Assembly (NCBI GenBank): GCA_028293325.1
Contig: JAQGPA010000141.1
Location: 1 to 64,000, forward strand
DNA from: Pedosphaera sp.
GTDB taxonomy: Bacteria > Verrucomicrobiota > Verrucomicrobiia > Limisphaerales > Pedosphaeraceae
Direction: 5' to 3'
Length of the DNA stretch: 64,000 bases
The notes under the pieces are model-generated. The model worked only from the letters and a program-made list of their open reading frames with translations, was not told the origin of the DNA and ran no database searches. Shown here one piece after another: positions 8,443 through 17,271 of the stretch. Within the stretch, counting starts at the first letter, position 1, and every line of letters begins with the position of its first letter. A program made the translations under genes and the position numbers.

Positions 8443-8584
8443 GGCAAACAACCCTCGGTGTCAAGGTCACCGCAAACACTTACGACGGAACCCAAAACCA
8501 AACAAGTTAATAAAGCGATCTCAAAAATTGCCCAACTCCACTTTGTTGGCTCTGTTAACAATCTCTTCACAGCAGACCCCATGC

Positions 8585-9733
8585 TTATCGTATACCTTGT
8601 GCCCTTTTGATAATGCGCGGCACAACCATTTCCGAGTATTCTATTTCTTCCAAGGTGGTTTCCCTCCCCAGGGAAAAACGCACCAGCGAGTTCGCCAGCT
8701 TTTTTTCCACCCCTAAGCCCACGATGACGTGCGACGGCTCAATTGACCCCGCCGAACACGCCGAGCCGCTCGAAGCGCAAATACCCTCCAGATCGAGTCC
8801 CGCGAGCAAAGCGATGCTATCCGTCCCCTCCACCAGGAAGGAAACTGTATTCGCCAGTCCGTGATCGCCCGCGCCAACGAGTTGGACTCCCGGCAACTGC
8901 CCCGCCATGCTCCTGAGTCGTTGCGACAGCGGCAAAAGCTTCTCTTTCGCGAAAACCGGCGTCGGCACGAAGCGTTCCAGCGCTTCGACCAAGCCAATGA
9001 TGGCCGGCAGGTTTTCCGTCCCCGCGCGACGCTCATTCTCATGTCCACCGCCGAATAGAACCGGATCCGGCAGCAATGGCGACTTGATATACAGGATTCC
9101 CGCCCCTTTCGGCCCGTGAAATTTGTGGGCGCAGATGGAAACCAGGTCTGCATGGAACTGTTGCACGTTCTGGAACGGCTCCTTGCCGAACCATTGCACC
9201 GCGTCCGTATGAAACAGCACGCCGCGCTCCCGGCAAACCGCGCCCAATTCCGCCACTGGCTGCAGCGTGCCAATTTCATTATTGGCCGCCATGATCGTCA
9301 CCAATATCGTGTCCGAGCGAATCGCCTTGGCCAAGGCATCCACGGCCACCACCCCTTCCCGCGAAACCGGCAGCCGCGTTACTTCAAATCCTTCCTTCTC
9401 CTCCAGGTAATCGACACAATGCAACACCGCGTGATGTTCGATGACCGAGGTGATGATATGCCGCCCCTTGGCCTTCAACAACCGGGCAACGCCAAAAATC
9501 GCCAGGTTATTGCTTTCCGTGCCGCCGCTGGTGAAAACAACCTCGCTCGGCTTGCTGCCCAACACTTTAGCCGCCCGCTCCCGCGCCTCATCCAAAAGCG
9601 ACCGTGCCCGACGTCCCACATGATGCACACTGCTGGGATTGCCATAAATGCCGTCCAAAAACGGCAGCATGGCCTCCCGCACCTGTGAATCCAAGGGCGT
9701 GGTGGCGTTGTAATCGAAATAAACGGTCCGCAC
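8585..9733 (-). CDS. Cysteine desulfurase (NifS/IscS family)
   Basis: 382 residues, class V aminotransferase fold. Lys204 in ICAHKFHGPKG is the PLP-binding lysine, with the conserved SGGTESNN cofactor loop at about 69-76 and HTDAVQ at about 175-180. Cys326 in ASSGSACSAG is the sulfur-accepting active-site cysteine in the flexible loop of group I enzymes. The enzyme turns cysteine into alanine and passes persulfide sulfur on for Fe-S clusters or tRNA thiolation. No iscU, iscR or mnmA neighbour is present, so the acceptor is unknown. Confidence 0.9.
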   Translation of the reverse strand: MRTVYFDYNATTPLDSQVREAMLPFLDGIYGNPSSVHHVGRRARSLLDEARERAAKVLGSKPSEVVFTSGGTESNNLAIFGVARLLKAKGRHIITSVIEHHAVLHCVDYLEEKEGFEVTRLPVSREGVVAVDALAKAIRSDTILVTIMAANNEIGTLQPVAELGAVCRERGVLFHTDAVQWFGKEPFQNVQQFHADLVSICAHKFHGPKGAGILYIKSPLLPDPVLFGGGHENERRAGTENLPAIIGLVEALERFVPTPVFAKEKLLPLSQRLRSMAGQLPGVQLVGAGDHGLANTVSFLVEGTDSIALLAGLDLEGICASSGSACSAGSIEPSHVIVGLGVEKKLANSLVRFSLGRETTLEEIEYSEMVVPRIIKRAQGIR

Positions 9734-9878
9734 AGGAGAACCTTAAGCGAGAATTTTCAAACTTCGAGATAGAAAAGCGAATCAACAGGTTGGGATCACC
9801 GGGACAAAAATGATTTGCGGCCGCCCAGCCAGGCTCGCTCGCACTCTTCCAGCAGTTCAGCGTCAGGCAACGCACCGT

Positions 9879-10835
9879 TCACCCGCCCTGCGAATCAATT
9901 ACCAGCACGATTTTGCCGCGCACATGTCCGCTCTGGCTTAGCTCCTGCGCCTGTCGTGCCTCGCGCAATGGCAGCACCTTCTCCACATGCACCTTCACCT
10001 TGCCGCTCACCACCAATTCCGCAATCTGCGCCAGTTGATCTCCCCGGCTCTTCGAGTACAGGATTTCCCCCCGCACGCCCAGCGCCGCCGCTTTTTGCTG
10101 ATCCGGCGGTTTTACCAGCGAGACCAGAATGCCGCCCCGCTTCAGCACCTGCCACGACCGTTCCTGCGTCTCGCCGCCAATTGTGTCCAACACCACATCC
10201 ACGTCACGCACGACTTCCTCAAACCGCGTCGTGTGATAATCAATCACCTGATCCGCGCCCAACCCCCGCACAAAATCCACGCCTGGCCCGGACGCCGTGC
10301 CGATCACGTACGCGCCCTTCCATTTCGCAAACTGCACCGCAAAGCCGCCCACGCCTCCCGCCGCCGCATGAATTAAAACCTTTTGTCCCGCGGCAAGGTG
10401 CGCCACATCAAACAAGGCCTGCCACGCCGTCAGCGATGCCGTTGGCAACGCCGCCGCATGCACATCGTCCAACGGCAGCGGCCTTATCGCCACCCGCTTC
10501 GGTGGCGCCAGACAAAACTCCGCATAACTCCCGCTCTCCTCCGCCACCACCCCAAACACCGGATCGCCAATATTAAAACCCTTCACCTCCGTCCCGTGCG
10601 CCTCCACCACACCGGAAAAATCGCTGCCCAATATCTGCGGCAACGGCGCCTTTCCCAAAAGCCCCTCGCGAATCTTCCAATCCACCGGATTCACCCCCGC
10701 CGCATGCACGCGCACCAGCAGTTCATCCGCCGACGGTTCCGGTCGCGGCACATCCTCATAGCTCAAAACCTCCGGTCCGCCGTACCGGTGAATGGTCACC
10801 GCCTTCATCGTTGTGATGCCTGTCATAGTCGCCAT
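9879..10835 (-). CDS. NADPH:quinone oxidoreductase-like medium-chain dehydrogenase
   Basis: 318 residues from ATG 10835, chosen over the upstream in-frame start (10898) because a GGAAAGGA box sits just before it. The GroES-like N-terminal domain (YGGPEVLSYEDVPRPEP...GVNPVDWKIREG) is followed by a Rossmann NADP-binding domain with HAAAGGVGGFAVQFAK. The zinc-binding cysteines of alcohol dehydrogenases are missing, as expected for the zinc-free quinone reductase branch. The family reduces quinones or enones using NADPH. The substrate is unknown. Confidence 0.85.
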   Translation of the reverse strand: MATMTGITTMKAVTIHRYGGPEVLSYEDVPRPEPSADELLVRVHAAGVNPVDWKIREGLLGKAPLPQILGSDFSGVVEAHGTEVKGFNIGDPVFGVVAEESGSYAEFCLAPPKRVAIRPLPLDDVHAAALPTASLTAWQALFDVAHLAAGQKVLIHAAAGGVGGFAVQFAKWKGAYVIGTASGPGVDFVRGLGADQVIDYHTTRFEEVVRDVDVVLDTIGGETQERSWQVLKRGGILVSLVKPPDQQKAAALGVRGEILYSKSRGDQLAQIAELVVSGKVKVHVEKVLPLREARQAQELSQSGHVRGKIVLVIDSQGG

Positions 10836-10912
10836 ATAATTTTTTCCTTTCCCGGAGGCTTGGCCTCCATCAAAACCATAGCACGCGCCCACGCACATTC
10901 AATTTGATCACC

Positions 10913-11548
10913 TCAGGCAAACCGGTCATCCGTCCACGGATCCGCCGTGTTCGAATAACCCCGCAACTCCCAAAATCCCAGGATGTCCCGATCCAAAAAC
11001 GTAATCTCCCGGATGAACTTGGCCCCTTTCCACGCATAACGCTTCGGCAAAATCACCCGCGCCGGCCCGCCATGTTCCTTCGTCAACGGCTGCCCGTTCC
11101 ATTTGTGCGCAATCAACACGTCATCATCCAGGCACGCATCCAGCGGATTATTGGTCGAATACCCGTCGTAACTCTTGAAGAACACATGCGTCGCCGTCGG
11201 CTTCGGTTTCACCAAATCCGCAATTGTGAAAAACGCCACCCCTTCAAACTCCATGTCAAACTGGCTCCACGTCGTCACACAATGGAAATCGCTCACATCC
11301 TTGAATTGCGGCAACGCCAGGAATTGCTCCCAATTCAGCGTCACCGGATTTTTCACCTGCCCGCCAATTTTTAACTCCCATTTCTCCAAAGGAATCTCCG
11401 GCCGAATCCCCAGGTCGAGCACCGGGAAGTTGTGCACCTGCCGCTGGCCCGGCGGCAAGCGGTCGTGCGACCGCACCACCCGCTTCTCCTTCCCCGCCAT
11501 CTTCCGCGCCCACCGTTCCTTCGCCGCGATATATGCTTCTTTCATCAT
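10913..11548 (-). CDS. Sulfite oxidase-like molybdopterin-dependent oxidoreductase
   Basis: 211 residues forming a compact single molybdopterin domain of the sulfite oxidase fold (YuiH/MsrP relatives). The Mo-coordinating cysteine is in DFHCVTTWSQFD. Other family patches are HGGPARVILPKRYAWKGAKFIREITF and the closing FWELRGYSNTADPWTDDRF. There is no twin-arginine leader, unlike periplasmic MsrP, so it is probably cytoplasmic. No haem-binding MsrQ partner is next to it, so substrate and electron partner are unknown. It lies about 80 bases upstream of the quinone-oxidoreductase gene on the same strand. Confidence 0.85.
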   Translation of the reverse strand: MMKEAYIAAKERWARKMAGKEKRVVRSHDRLPPGQRQVHNFPVLDLGIRPEIPLEKWELKIGGQVKNPVTLNWEQFLALPQFKDVSDFHCVTTWSQFDMEFEGVAFFTIADLVKPKPTATHVFFKSYDGYSTNNPLDACLDDDVLIAHKWNGQPLTKEHGGPARVILPKRYAWKGAKFIREITFLDRDILGFWELRGYSNTADPWTDDRFA

Positions 11549-11628
11549 AAACCCTTACGCTAAAATGGCCGCACCTCCGCCCCAAAGCAAGAAGGCAGAT
11601 GCCCAACGCCACCAGCACCTATCTCAAA

Positions 11629-11922
11629 CTACGACACCCGCTCATACATCACCGGAAATTCATAATCGGCCACTGACAGCTCCATTCGCGTTGGAGTAAA
11701 CGAGACCACGGCATACTCTCTGACCTCCACGCCACCCTCTTCTTCATCGCTTTTGAAGAAAAGGCTCCAATGCTCTTCATCCACATACTTCCAAACGGCT
11801 TCTTCCCGGATCACGCCACCGGACTTGGGATGTCCCTCGCACACCGCCTTGCCATCCGCCTGCAGGCGCAGCACCGAGCCGCCGCCCTTTTGTTTCCAGA
11901 TCCCGATCAGTTCGTTGCGAAG
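11629..11922 (-). CDS. Small protein of unknown function
   Basis: 97 residues from ATG 11922, which has a GGAAAAATT stretch before it; an upstream in-frame start at 11955 would add 11 residues. The sequence (LIGIWKQKGGGSVLRLQADGKAVC...VWKYVDEEHWSLFF) alternates hydrophobic and polar residues like a small beta-sandwich or lipocalin-type fold. There is no signal peptide or catalytic motif. It lies between the molybdoenzyme and the 404-residue membrane-anchored protein, all on the minus strand. Confidence 0.6.
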   Translation of the reverse strand, partial: LRNELIGIWKQKGGGSVLRLQADGKAVCEGHPKSGGVIREEAVWKYVDEEHWSLFFKSDEEEGGVEVREYAVVSFTPTRMELSVADYEFPVMYERVS

Positions 11923-12062
11923 CATAATTTTTCCGCCGCTGTCTGACGCCAACACTTCACCACCATTGCCCGGCCTGTCAAGCCAGCGCCGGACGGAAAT
12001 TCGCGCCCCTGCCGGTGAGAACGGTACCTCTGGACGGTTTTTCAGCGTTGCTGCGCAAGCAC

Positions 12063-13277
12063 CTAATTCCCCTCGCCCGACGGCGGAAACAGGCGTGTGG
12101 CATGCGTTCCCTCCAGATCAATGCGCCATAAAGCACGCCCGCGAGAATAAATAACTTCGTTGCCGTAAAATCGTGGCATGGCGTACCGCCCGGCATTGTC
12201 CGGCGGCACAATTGTCCGCTCGGTGTGGTTGACCAGGTCGCGCAGAAAAACGCCGCCGTTGCCTCCATTGCCCGGCGGGCCGCTTGAGCCATCATACAGG
12301 TAATGCGTCGCCGTGGCGTCAAGTTGCGCCGACCAGATGAATTGAAAATCCCGGTAAAGCAGCTTCAGCGCGGGACCCGCCCGCTCCGCTTTGAGGAGGA
12401 AGGTGGTGTTTGTTTTCAAGCCGCGGTCGCGCCTGCCGGAAAAATAGAAATCGAAATTGCTGCCATTCCAGTTACGCGTGGCGGCGATTCCCGCCGGATC
12501 ATTTGGAATCCCTTGCTCTTTTAAAAACTGGTTAATGGCGTCGGCGCTGAAAAGCATTTTGGTCTCGCGCGTCTGGACATCAAAAATACTAAAATTCCCC
12601 GCCGCATCCTTCACCAGCAGGTCATGGTCATCCCACCAGCCCTGCACTTCGTTCGTGAACTGGATTTGGTTGAACGTATTCTTCTCCAGGTCGCACAGAA
12701 AAACTGTCTGGCCTTGATTGTTCCACGTCCGGTTGTAGGAATGGCGAAATCCCGGCGCGGGAACCCAACTGCTGCCTGTGCCGGGTATCTGGGAAATATT
12801 GCCCAGCCGCACCGCGGAATTGTTCCGCAAATCCAGCAGCCAAAAAGTTTCAATCCGATTGCTGTTCGCGGGAATCCTCCCCAACGTAATTTTATTGAGC
12901 AGGCGGGAGAGTTGGTCTTTGAACGAAAGTGCCGGAGCGGAGAAGCCTTCACACAGCAACTTGGTCTGGTCCTGATTGCCATGCACCGCGGCGCCATTAA
13001 GCAATTCGCCCACCACCAACCGCTTGTCCAGGTCATAGAGGAAAGAATGAATATTGGTGCGACTCGCAAGGGTCCATACCCAAACCTTCCCACCCTCAAA
13101 AGGAGCGGAGTCAATCCAATTGTAATTCTCACTTCCGAACGGCCCCGTCGGCTGGGTCGTGACCGGCACATACCTGGGCGCGTTTGGATCCTGCTTCGCC
13201 GGACGCAACCACACGAGCACGCCAAGGCAGACCACCACTATCATGATAATTGGTACTACGCGTTTGATTCGTTTCAT
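12063..13277 (-). CDS. Membrane-anchored protein of unknown function, possible beta-propeller
   Basis: 404 residues. One N-terminal membrane anchor (VVPIIMIVVVCLGVLVWL) carries a large exported domain. The body contains repeated blades of about 45 residues with aromatic strand ends (WLLDLRNNSAVRLGNISQ, FLCDLEKNTFNQIQFTNE, SIFDVQTRETKMLFSAD, FLRDLVNHTERTIVPPD, WRIDLEGTHATRLFPPS). This resembles TolB/WD-type propellers. No enzyme motif was seen. It is transcribed away from the frameshifted HEAT-repeat gene at 13388. Confidence 0.65.
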   Translation of the reverse strand: MKRIKRVVPIIMIVVVCLGVLVWLRPAKQDPNAPRYVPVTTQPTGPFGSENYNWIDSAPFEGGKVWVWTLASRTNIHSFLYDLDKRLVVGELLNGAAVHGNQDQTKLLCEGFSAPALSFKDQLSRLLNKITLGRIPANSNRIETFWLLDLRNNSAVRLGNISQIPGTGSSWVPAPGFRHSYNRTWNNQGQTVFLCDLEKNTFNQIQFTNEVQGWWDDHDLLVKDAAGNFSIFDVQTRETKMLFSADAINQFLKEQGIPNDPAGIAATRNWNGSNFDFYFSGRRDRGLKTNTTFLLKAERAGPALKLLYRDFQFIWSAQLDATATHYLYDGSSGPPGNGGNGGVFLRDLVNHTERTIVPPDNAGRYAMPRFYGNEVIYSRGRALWRIDLEGTHATRLFPPSGEGN

Positions 13278-13387
13278 CCTCGTGGCAATTCTGCAAAAGA
13301 ATATCTCTCGCCCTCCGAAAACAATAGTGTTTTCCGAAAGGCGTTTCCATTTGTCTGGTTTTCCATCGCCGTCGTCCCCATATTCCG

Positions 13388-13848
13388 ATGGTGAGGAAAC
13401 GATTGCGCATCCTGCTGGCCCTGGCGCTCCTCGCGATTATTGTTGGCGGCATTGTCTGGCAACTGCTGCCTCTGAACGCGCCGGAACCGCTGTACCACGG
13501 AGTGCCATTAAGTGTTTGGTTGGAAGGGACGCCTTTTTGCGCGCGGTCAATCATAAGCATCCTTCACAGCGCTATCATGCCGTTTCCGCGCTCGGCCGCA
13601 TCCACGCTCAATCCGGTGTCGTGGTGCCCGCCTTGATCGCGGCTCTCCGCGATCCGGGCATCGATGTTCGCCGCGCCGCGATCCTCGCCTTGGAAAATTT
13701 CGGGGGCGACGCCAAACCAGCCGTCCCCGCGCTGATTGAATTATGGCGCCAGGACCCCGACACCGGCGTCCGCAACATTGCCCGTGATGCTCTCCAGCTA
13801 CTCGCTCCCGAGATTGCCGCTCAGGCAGGTGTCAAATTTTTGCAATAG
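13388..13848 (+). pseudogene. HEAT-repeat membrane protein split by a frameshift
   Basis: Two halves of one protein lie in different frames. From ATG 13388 the frame gives a membrane anchor (LRILLALALLAIIVGGIVW) and YHGVPLSVWLEG, then turns into low-quality sequence. The other forward frame, from about 13525 to 13848, encodes two or three HEAT/PBS-lyase-like helical repeats (SQRYHAVSALGRI, VVVPALIAALRDPGIDVRRAAILALENFGG, AVPALIELWRQDPDTGVRNIARDALQLL). The switch lies near 13525-13540, where there is a T5 run, so a single-base indel (real or a sequencing error) is the simplest cause. It is divergent from the 404-residue protein. Confidence 0.6.
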
Positions 13849-13901
13849 GAAAAAGGAAAACTTTCGTTTACGTTGATTTGTTATTCCCGCCCAATGAAGA
13901 A

Positions 13902-14357
13902 TCAAACTTGCGGGCAGTCGGGGCAGTCGGGGCAGGCATTCAAGGACAACCAATACTCTTCCAACTTTTGGATCAGCAGTTCCAGGTCCTGCGCGTTGTT
14001 GGTTTTCACCAGGTATGAATTGGCATGGAGTTCGTAGGCCAGATTGATGTCCTCCGGGTCATCGGATGAAGTCAAAAACACCACCAGCAGCCGGGTCAAC
14101 CGGGGGTCGCAGCGGATTTCCTTTAAAACTTCCAGCCCGTTCTTGCGGGGCATTTTTATATCCAGCAAAGCCAGTGTGGGAAACGGAAAGCGCTCCCGGT
14201 TGCCATACTGAAGATCCCCTTTCAGGTAGGCCATCGCTTGCTCGCCATTGGCCACCACCTGCCATTGCACATTCAGCCCCGCCCGGGTTATAGCGCGCTT
14301 CAGAAAAAAAACGTCATCGTCACTGTCTTCCGCCACTAAAATTGTATGCTTACTCAT
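13902..14357 (-). CDS. Single-domain response regulator (CheY/Rcp1-like)
   Basis: 151 residues, one receiver domain and nothing else. It begins at MSKHTILVAEDSDDD; an upstream in-frame start at 14399 is possible but gives non-conserved sequence. The acidic pocket is ED...DDD and the phospho-acceptor is Asp66 in LLDIKMP, with TSSD and the conserved Lys in SYLVKTN. Proteins of this Rcp1 type relay phosphate from phytochrome-like or PAS-containing kinases. No kinase is beside it. It has a close paralogue at 39735, with the same length and the same EEYWLSL ending. Confidence 0.88.
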   Translation of the reverse strand: MSKHTILVAEDSDDDVFFLKRAITRAGLNVQWQVVANGEQAMAYLKGDLQYGNRERFPFPTLALLDIKMPRKNGLEVLKEIRCDPRLTRLLVVFLTSSDDPEDINLAYELHANSYLVKTNNAQDLELLIQKLEEYWLSLNACPDCPDCPQV

Positions 14358-14734
14358 AACCTCGTAAACCTTTACTAAACGCAATCGGGAGTTTGTCAAA
14401 AAGAATTTCCCTCCCCCGCCGCGCCCGGCAGCATTAACCGGTGCCCCCGGTTTAAATACGGCAACCTGAATTGGCGGATTATATTTGCCGCTGCTACACC
14501 ACTACTACTGCCAAGGGTCGCCTGCCACCTGCGCAAAATTCCTCTTCGTTTAAACTACCACTTATTTTTCGGTCGGGTAATGCCCCATGGCACTTTTTTT
14601 CCAAAGCGTAATTATTGGCGCACGGCATCCTGGCATAGGGTTGGGCCGCGCACTCCGTTTTCCAGAGCCGTGAGCATTGGCCCGCCCTAAAGTTGAGACG
14701 AGCTGGCCGTTTTTAAGTAAGCAAATTAAAAATT
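14358..14734. other. Intergenic region between divergent response regulators
   Basis: About 375 bases with no convincing gene. It must carry the promoters of the divergent CheY-like gene and of the LuxR-type regulator. TGGCACTTTTTTTCCA near 14588 has a -24-like half but no proper -12 element, so it is not called as a sigma-54 site. Confidence 0.4.
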
Positions 14735-15430
14735 ATGCAAAAGAAAATTAAAATTGTATTGGCGGATGACCATAATGTGGTGCGGCAGGGGTTGCGTGCC
14801 TTGCTGATGGGGCAGGCGGATATGGAGGTTCTGGGAGAGGCGAGCAACGGACGCCAGGCGGTGCAGTTGGCCCGTCAATTGCATCCGGATATCGTAGTCA
14901 TGGATATTGCCATGCCGCTGTTGAACGGACTGGAAGCGACCCGTCAAATTCTCAAGCAATCGCCCGCGGTTAAAGTGCTCGTGCTTTCCTCCTATCGCGA
15001 CGACGATTATATCGAGCAACTCATCGAAGCCGGCGCCGCCGGTTATCTGATCAAGCAAACTGCGGCCAATGACCTCCTGCAAGGTGTGCGTGAAGTGAAC
15101 CAGGGCAACGGCTTCTTCAGCCCGGCCATCGCCAAACGCCTGCGCGATCATTGTCGGGGATCCTTTGCCGACCAACGACCGACGGCCAAACACACCAAGC
15201 CGCTCACGTCACGCGAATCCGAAGTGCTCCAGCTTATCGCCGAAGGACAGCCGAACAAGCAGATCGCCGGCAGTCTATGTATCAGTGTTAAAACCGTCGA
15301 GAAGCACCGGCAGGGGCTGATGGCAAAATTGAATATCCACAACATCGCGGGACTAACACGGCACGCCGTTGAAAAGGGCATCATTGAAAGTAACGTGGCC
15401 ACAGATCCCATCGCCTCACTCCCGGCATAA
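14735..15430 (+). CDS. NarL/FixJ-family response regulator (LuxR-type DNA-binding)
   Basis: 231 residues: receiver domain at about 5-120 with phospho-acceptor Asp57 (DIVVMDIAMP) and Lys in GYLIKQ, then a LuxR helix-turn-helix at about 152-205 (LTSRESEVLQLIAEGQPNKQIAGSL...SVKTVEKHRQGLMAKLNI). Phosphorylation by a partner histidine kinase should activate or repress transcription. No kinase gene is adjacent, so this is an orphan regulator. The start is supported by the receiver opening directly with IKIVLADDHNVVRQG. Confidence 0.9.
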   Translation: MQKKIKIVLADDHNVVRQGLRALLMGQADMEVLGEASNGRQAVQLARQLHPDIVVMDIAMPLLNGLEATRQILKQSPAVKVLVLSSYRDDDYIEQLIEAGAAGYLIKQTAANDLLQGVREVNQGNGFFSPAIAKRLRDHCRGSFADQRPTAKHTKPLTSRESEVLQLIAEGQPNKQIAGSLCISVKTVEKHRQGLMAKLNIHNIAGLTRHAVEKGIIESNVATDPIASLPA

Positions 15431-15670
15431 AGCCGGGCAAAAAAATTCAAGGCAAAGCCGAATTCTTCGCAGCGCGATTCTATTTCGGAACCGCCACACT
15501 CACCGCTCCATTTCCGCCCACCAGTAAGTGTGAATTAACCGGGAAATAATACTTCTGGCCGTGACTGCTGGAGAACGGACAATTTAGGAAAGTCTCGGAG
15601 ACGTTCAACTCTCTCGCGGGTTTAGTATTTGTTAAACCGTAACTTTGCGGTAATCTTGCCGCCTGACTTT

Positions 15671-17269
15671 ATGACTACTCCCTCAAAAAGCGAACTCTGG
15701 ACCCGTTTCCAAAAATACTACACCGAATTCCCCGCTCTCGGCTTCGCCATCGACCTGAGCCGGATGAATTTTGCCGATGATTACCTCGACTCGATGAAGA
15801 CGCCGATCCAAAAGGCGCTCATCGCCATGGCGGAACTGGAGAAGGGCGGCATCGCCAACCCGGACGAAAAACGCATGGTCGGCCATTATTGGCTCCGCAA
15901 CCCTGCCCTCGCCCCGACCCAAACCATCACCAAGGAAATCCTGGATACCAATGCCGCCATTAAGCAATTCGCCGCCGAGGTACATAATGGTACCCTCCGC
16001 GGCGCCAGCGGCCCTTTCAAAAACCTGCTGGTCATCGGCATCGGCGGCTCCGCCCTCGGACCCCAGTTCGTGTCCCATGCCTTGGGCCAACCCGGCAAGG
16101 ACAAGATGGCCATCTACTTTTTCGATAATACCGACCCCGATGGCATGGACAAAGTCCTTGCCGAAATCGGTCCCCGCCTCGGCGAAACCCTCTGCGTGGT
16201 GATCTCCAAATCTGGCGGCACCAAGGAAACCCGTAACGGGATGCTGGAAGCCAAGGCTGCCTATGAACGGGCAGGTCTTCAGTTCGGCCCCCATGCCGTC
16301 GCGGTCACCGGCTCTCTTAGTGAGTTGGATAAATATGCGACTCAAAATGGCTGGCTAAAACGATTTCCCATGTGGGACTGGGTTGGCGGTCGGACCAGCG
16401 AACTCTCCGCGGTCGGACTATTGCCTGCTGCCCTCCAAGGTTTCGACATCGATGCCTTGCTCGCCGGAGCTAAAGCTTGCGACGACGTAACTCGTCAAAT
16501 TAACGTTAACGCTAACCCCTCTGCGCAGCTCGCATTGATGTGGTACTACATCGGTAACGGTAAAGGGACAAAAAACATGGTCATTTTGCCGTATAAAGAC
16601 CGTTTGGAGCTCTTTTCCAAATATACCCAACAACTCATCATGGAGTCCTTGGGCAAGGAGAAGGATCTGGATGGTAAAGTGGTGAACCAGGGAATTGCCG
16701 TGTTTGGTAACAAAGGTTCCACCGACCAACATTCCTATGTGCAGCAACTCCGTGAAGGCATCCTCAACTTCTTTGTTACCTTCATTGAAGTGCTCCAAGA
16801 TCGCCAAGGCAAGTCGCTCATGGTCGAACCTCAAGTAACCTCTGGTGACTATCTGGAGGGCTTTTTCCTCGGAACAAGGCAAGCTTTGCACGAAAACGGT
16901 CGGGAATCCATCACGTTAACGATAAAGCAAGTAAATGCGTTCTCGGTCGGCTTGTTGATTGCCCTCTTTGAGCGAGCAGTTGGGCTTTATGCCTCGCTTA
17001 TCAATGTGAATGCCTATCATCAACCCGGCGTTGAGGCTGGCAAAAAAGCCGCCGCAGCGGTCATTGACTTGCAGTTGAAGATACTCAATTATTTAACCGA
17101 AAAGCAGGGGCACGCTCTGACTTCCTCCCAGATCGCCAGTGGCATCGGTGCGCATGACGGATTTGAAACGGTCTTCAAACTCTGCGAACACCTTGCCACC
17201 AATCCCGATCATGGAGTCGAGAAGGTCCCTGGCAAAACTCCATTTGAAGCAGCGTATCAGAAAATTTAG
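15671..17269 (+). CDS. pgi: Glucose-6-phosphate isomerase
   Basis: 532 residues from ATG 15671; the in-frame ATG 15629 would add 14 non-conserved residues. Sugar-isomerase (SIS) features are present: [18 protein letters not shown] near the phosphate site, [14 protein letters not shown], and [19 protein letters not shown] with the catalytic His region. It interconverts glucose-6-phosphate and fructose-6-phosphate. mnmG begins two bases after the stop, so the two are co-transcribed and probably translationally coupled. Confidence 0.93.
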   Translation: MTTPSKSELWTRFQKYYTEFPALGFAIDLSRMNFADDYLDSMKTPIQKALIAMAELEKGGIANPDEKRMVGHYWLRNPALAPTQTITKEILDTNAAIKQFAAEVHNGTLRGASGPFKNLLVIGIGGSALGPQFVSHALGQPGKDKMAIYFFDNTDPDGMDKVLAEIGPRLGETLCVVISKSGGTKETRNGMLEAKAAYERAGLQFGPHAVAVTGSLSELDKYATQNGWLKRFPMWDWVGGRTSELSAVGLLPAALQGFDIDALLAGAKACDDVTRQINVNANPSAQLALMWYYIGNGKGTKNMVILPYKDRLELFSKYTQQLIMESLGKEKDLDGKVVNQGIAVFGNKGSTDQHSYVQQLREGILNFFVTFIEVLQDRQGKSLMVEPQVTSGDYLEGFFLGTRQALHENGRESITLTIKQVNAFSVGLLIALFERAVGLYASLINVNAYHQPGVEAGKKAAAAVIDLQLKILNYLTEKQGHALTSSQIASGIGAHDGFETVFKLCEHLATNPDHGVEKVPGKTPFEAAYQKI

Positions 17270-17271
17270 CG

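Noticed and set aside
8382-8584. Possible replication origin next to dnaN
   Set aside because: Only one DnaA box was seen, with no AT-rich unwinding repeats and no dnaA neighbour.
14585-14605. TGGCAC-type sigma-54 half-site
   Set aside because: The -12 element lacks the GC pair at the needed spacing.
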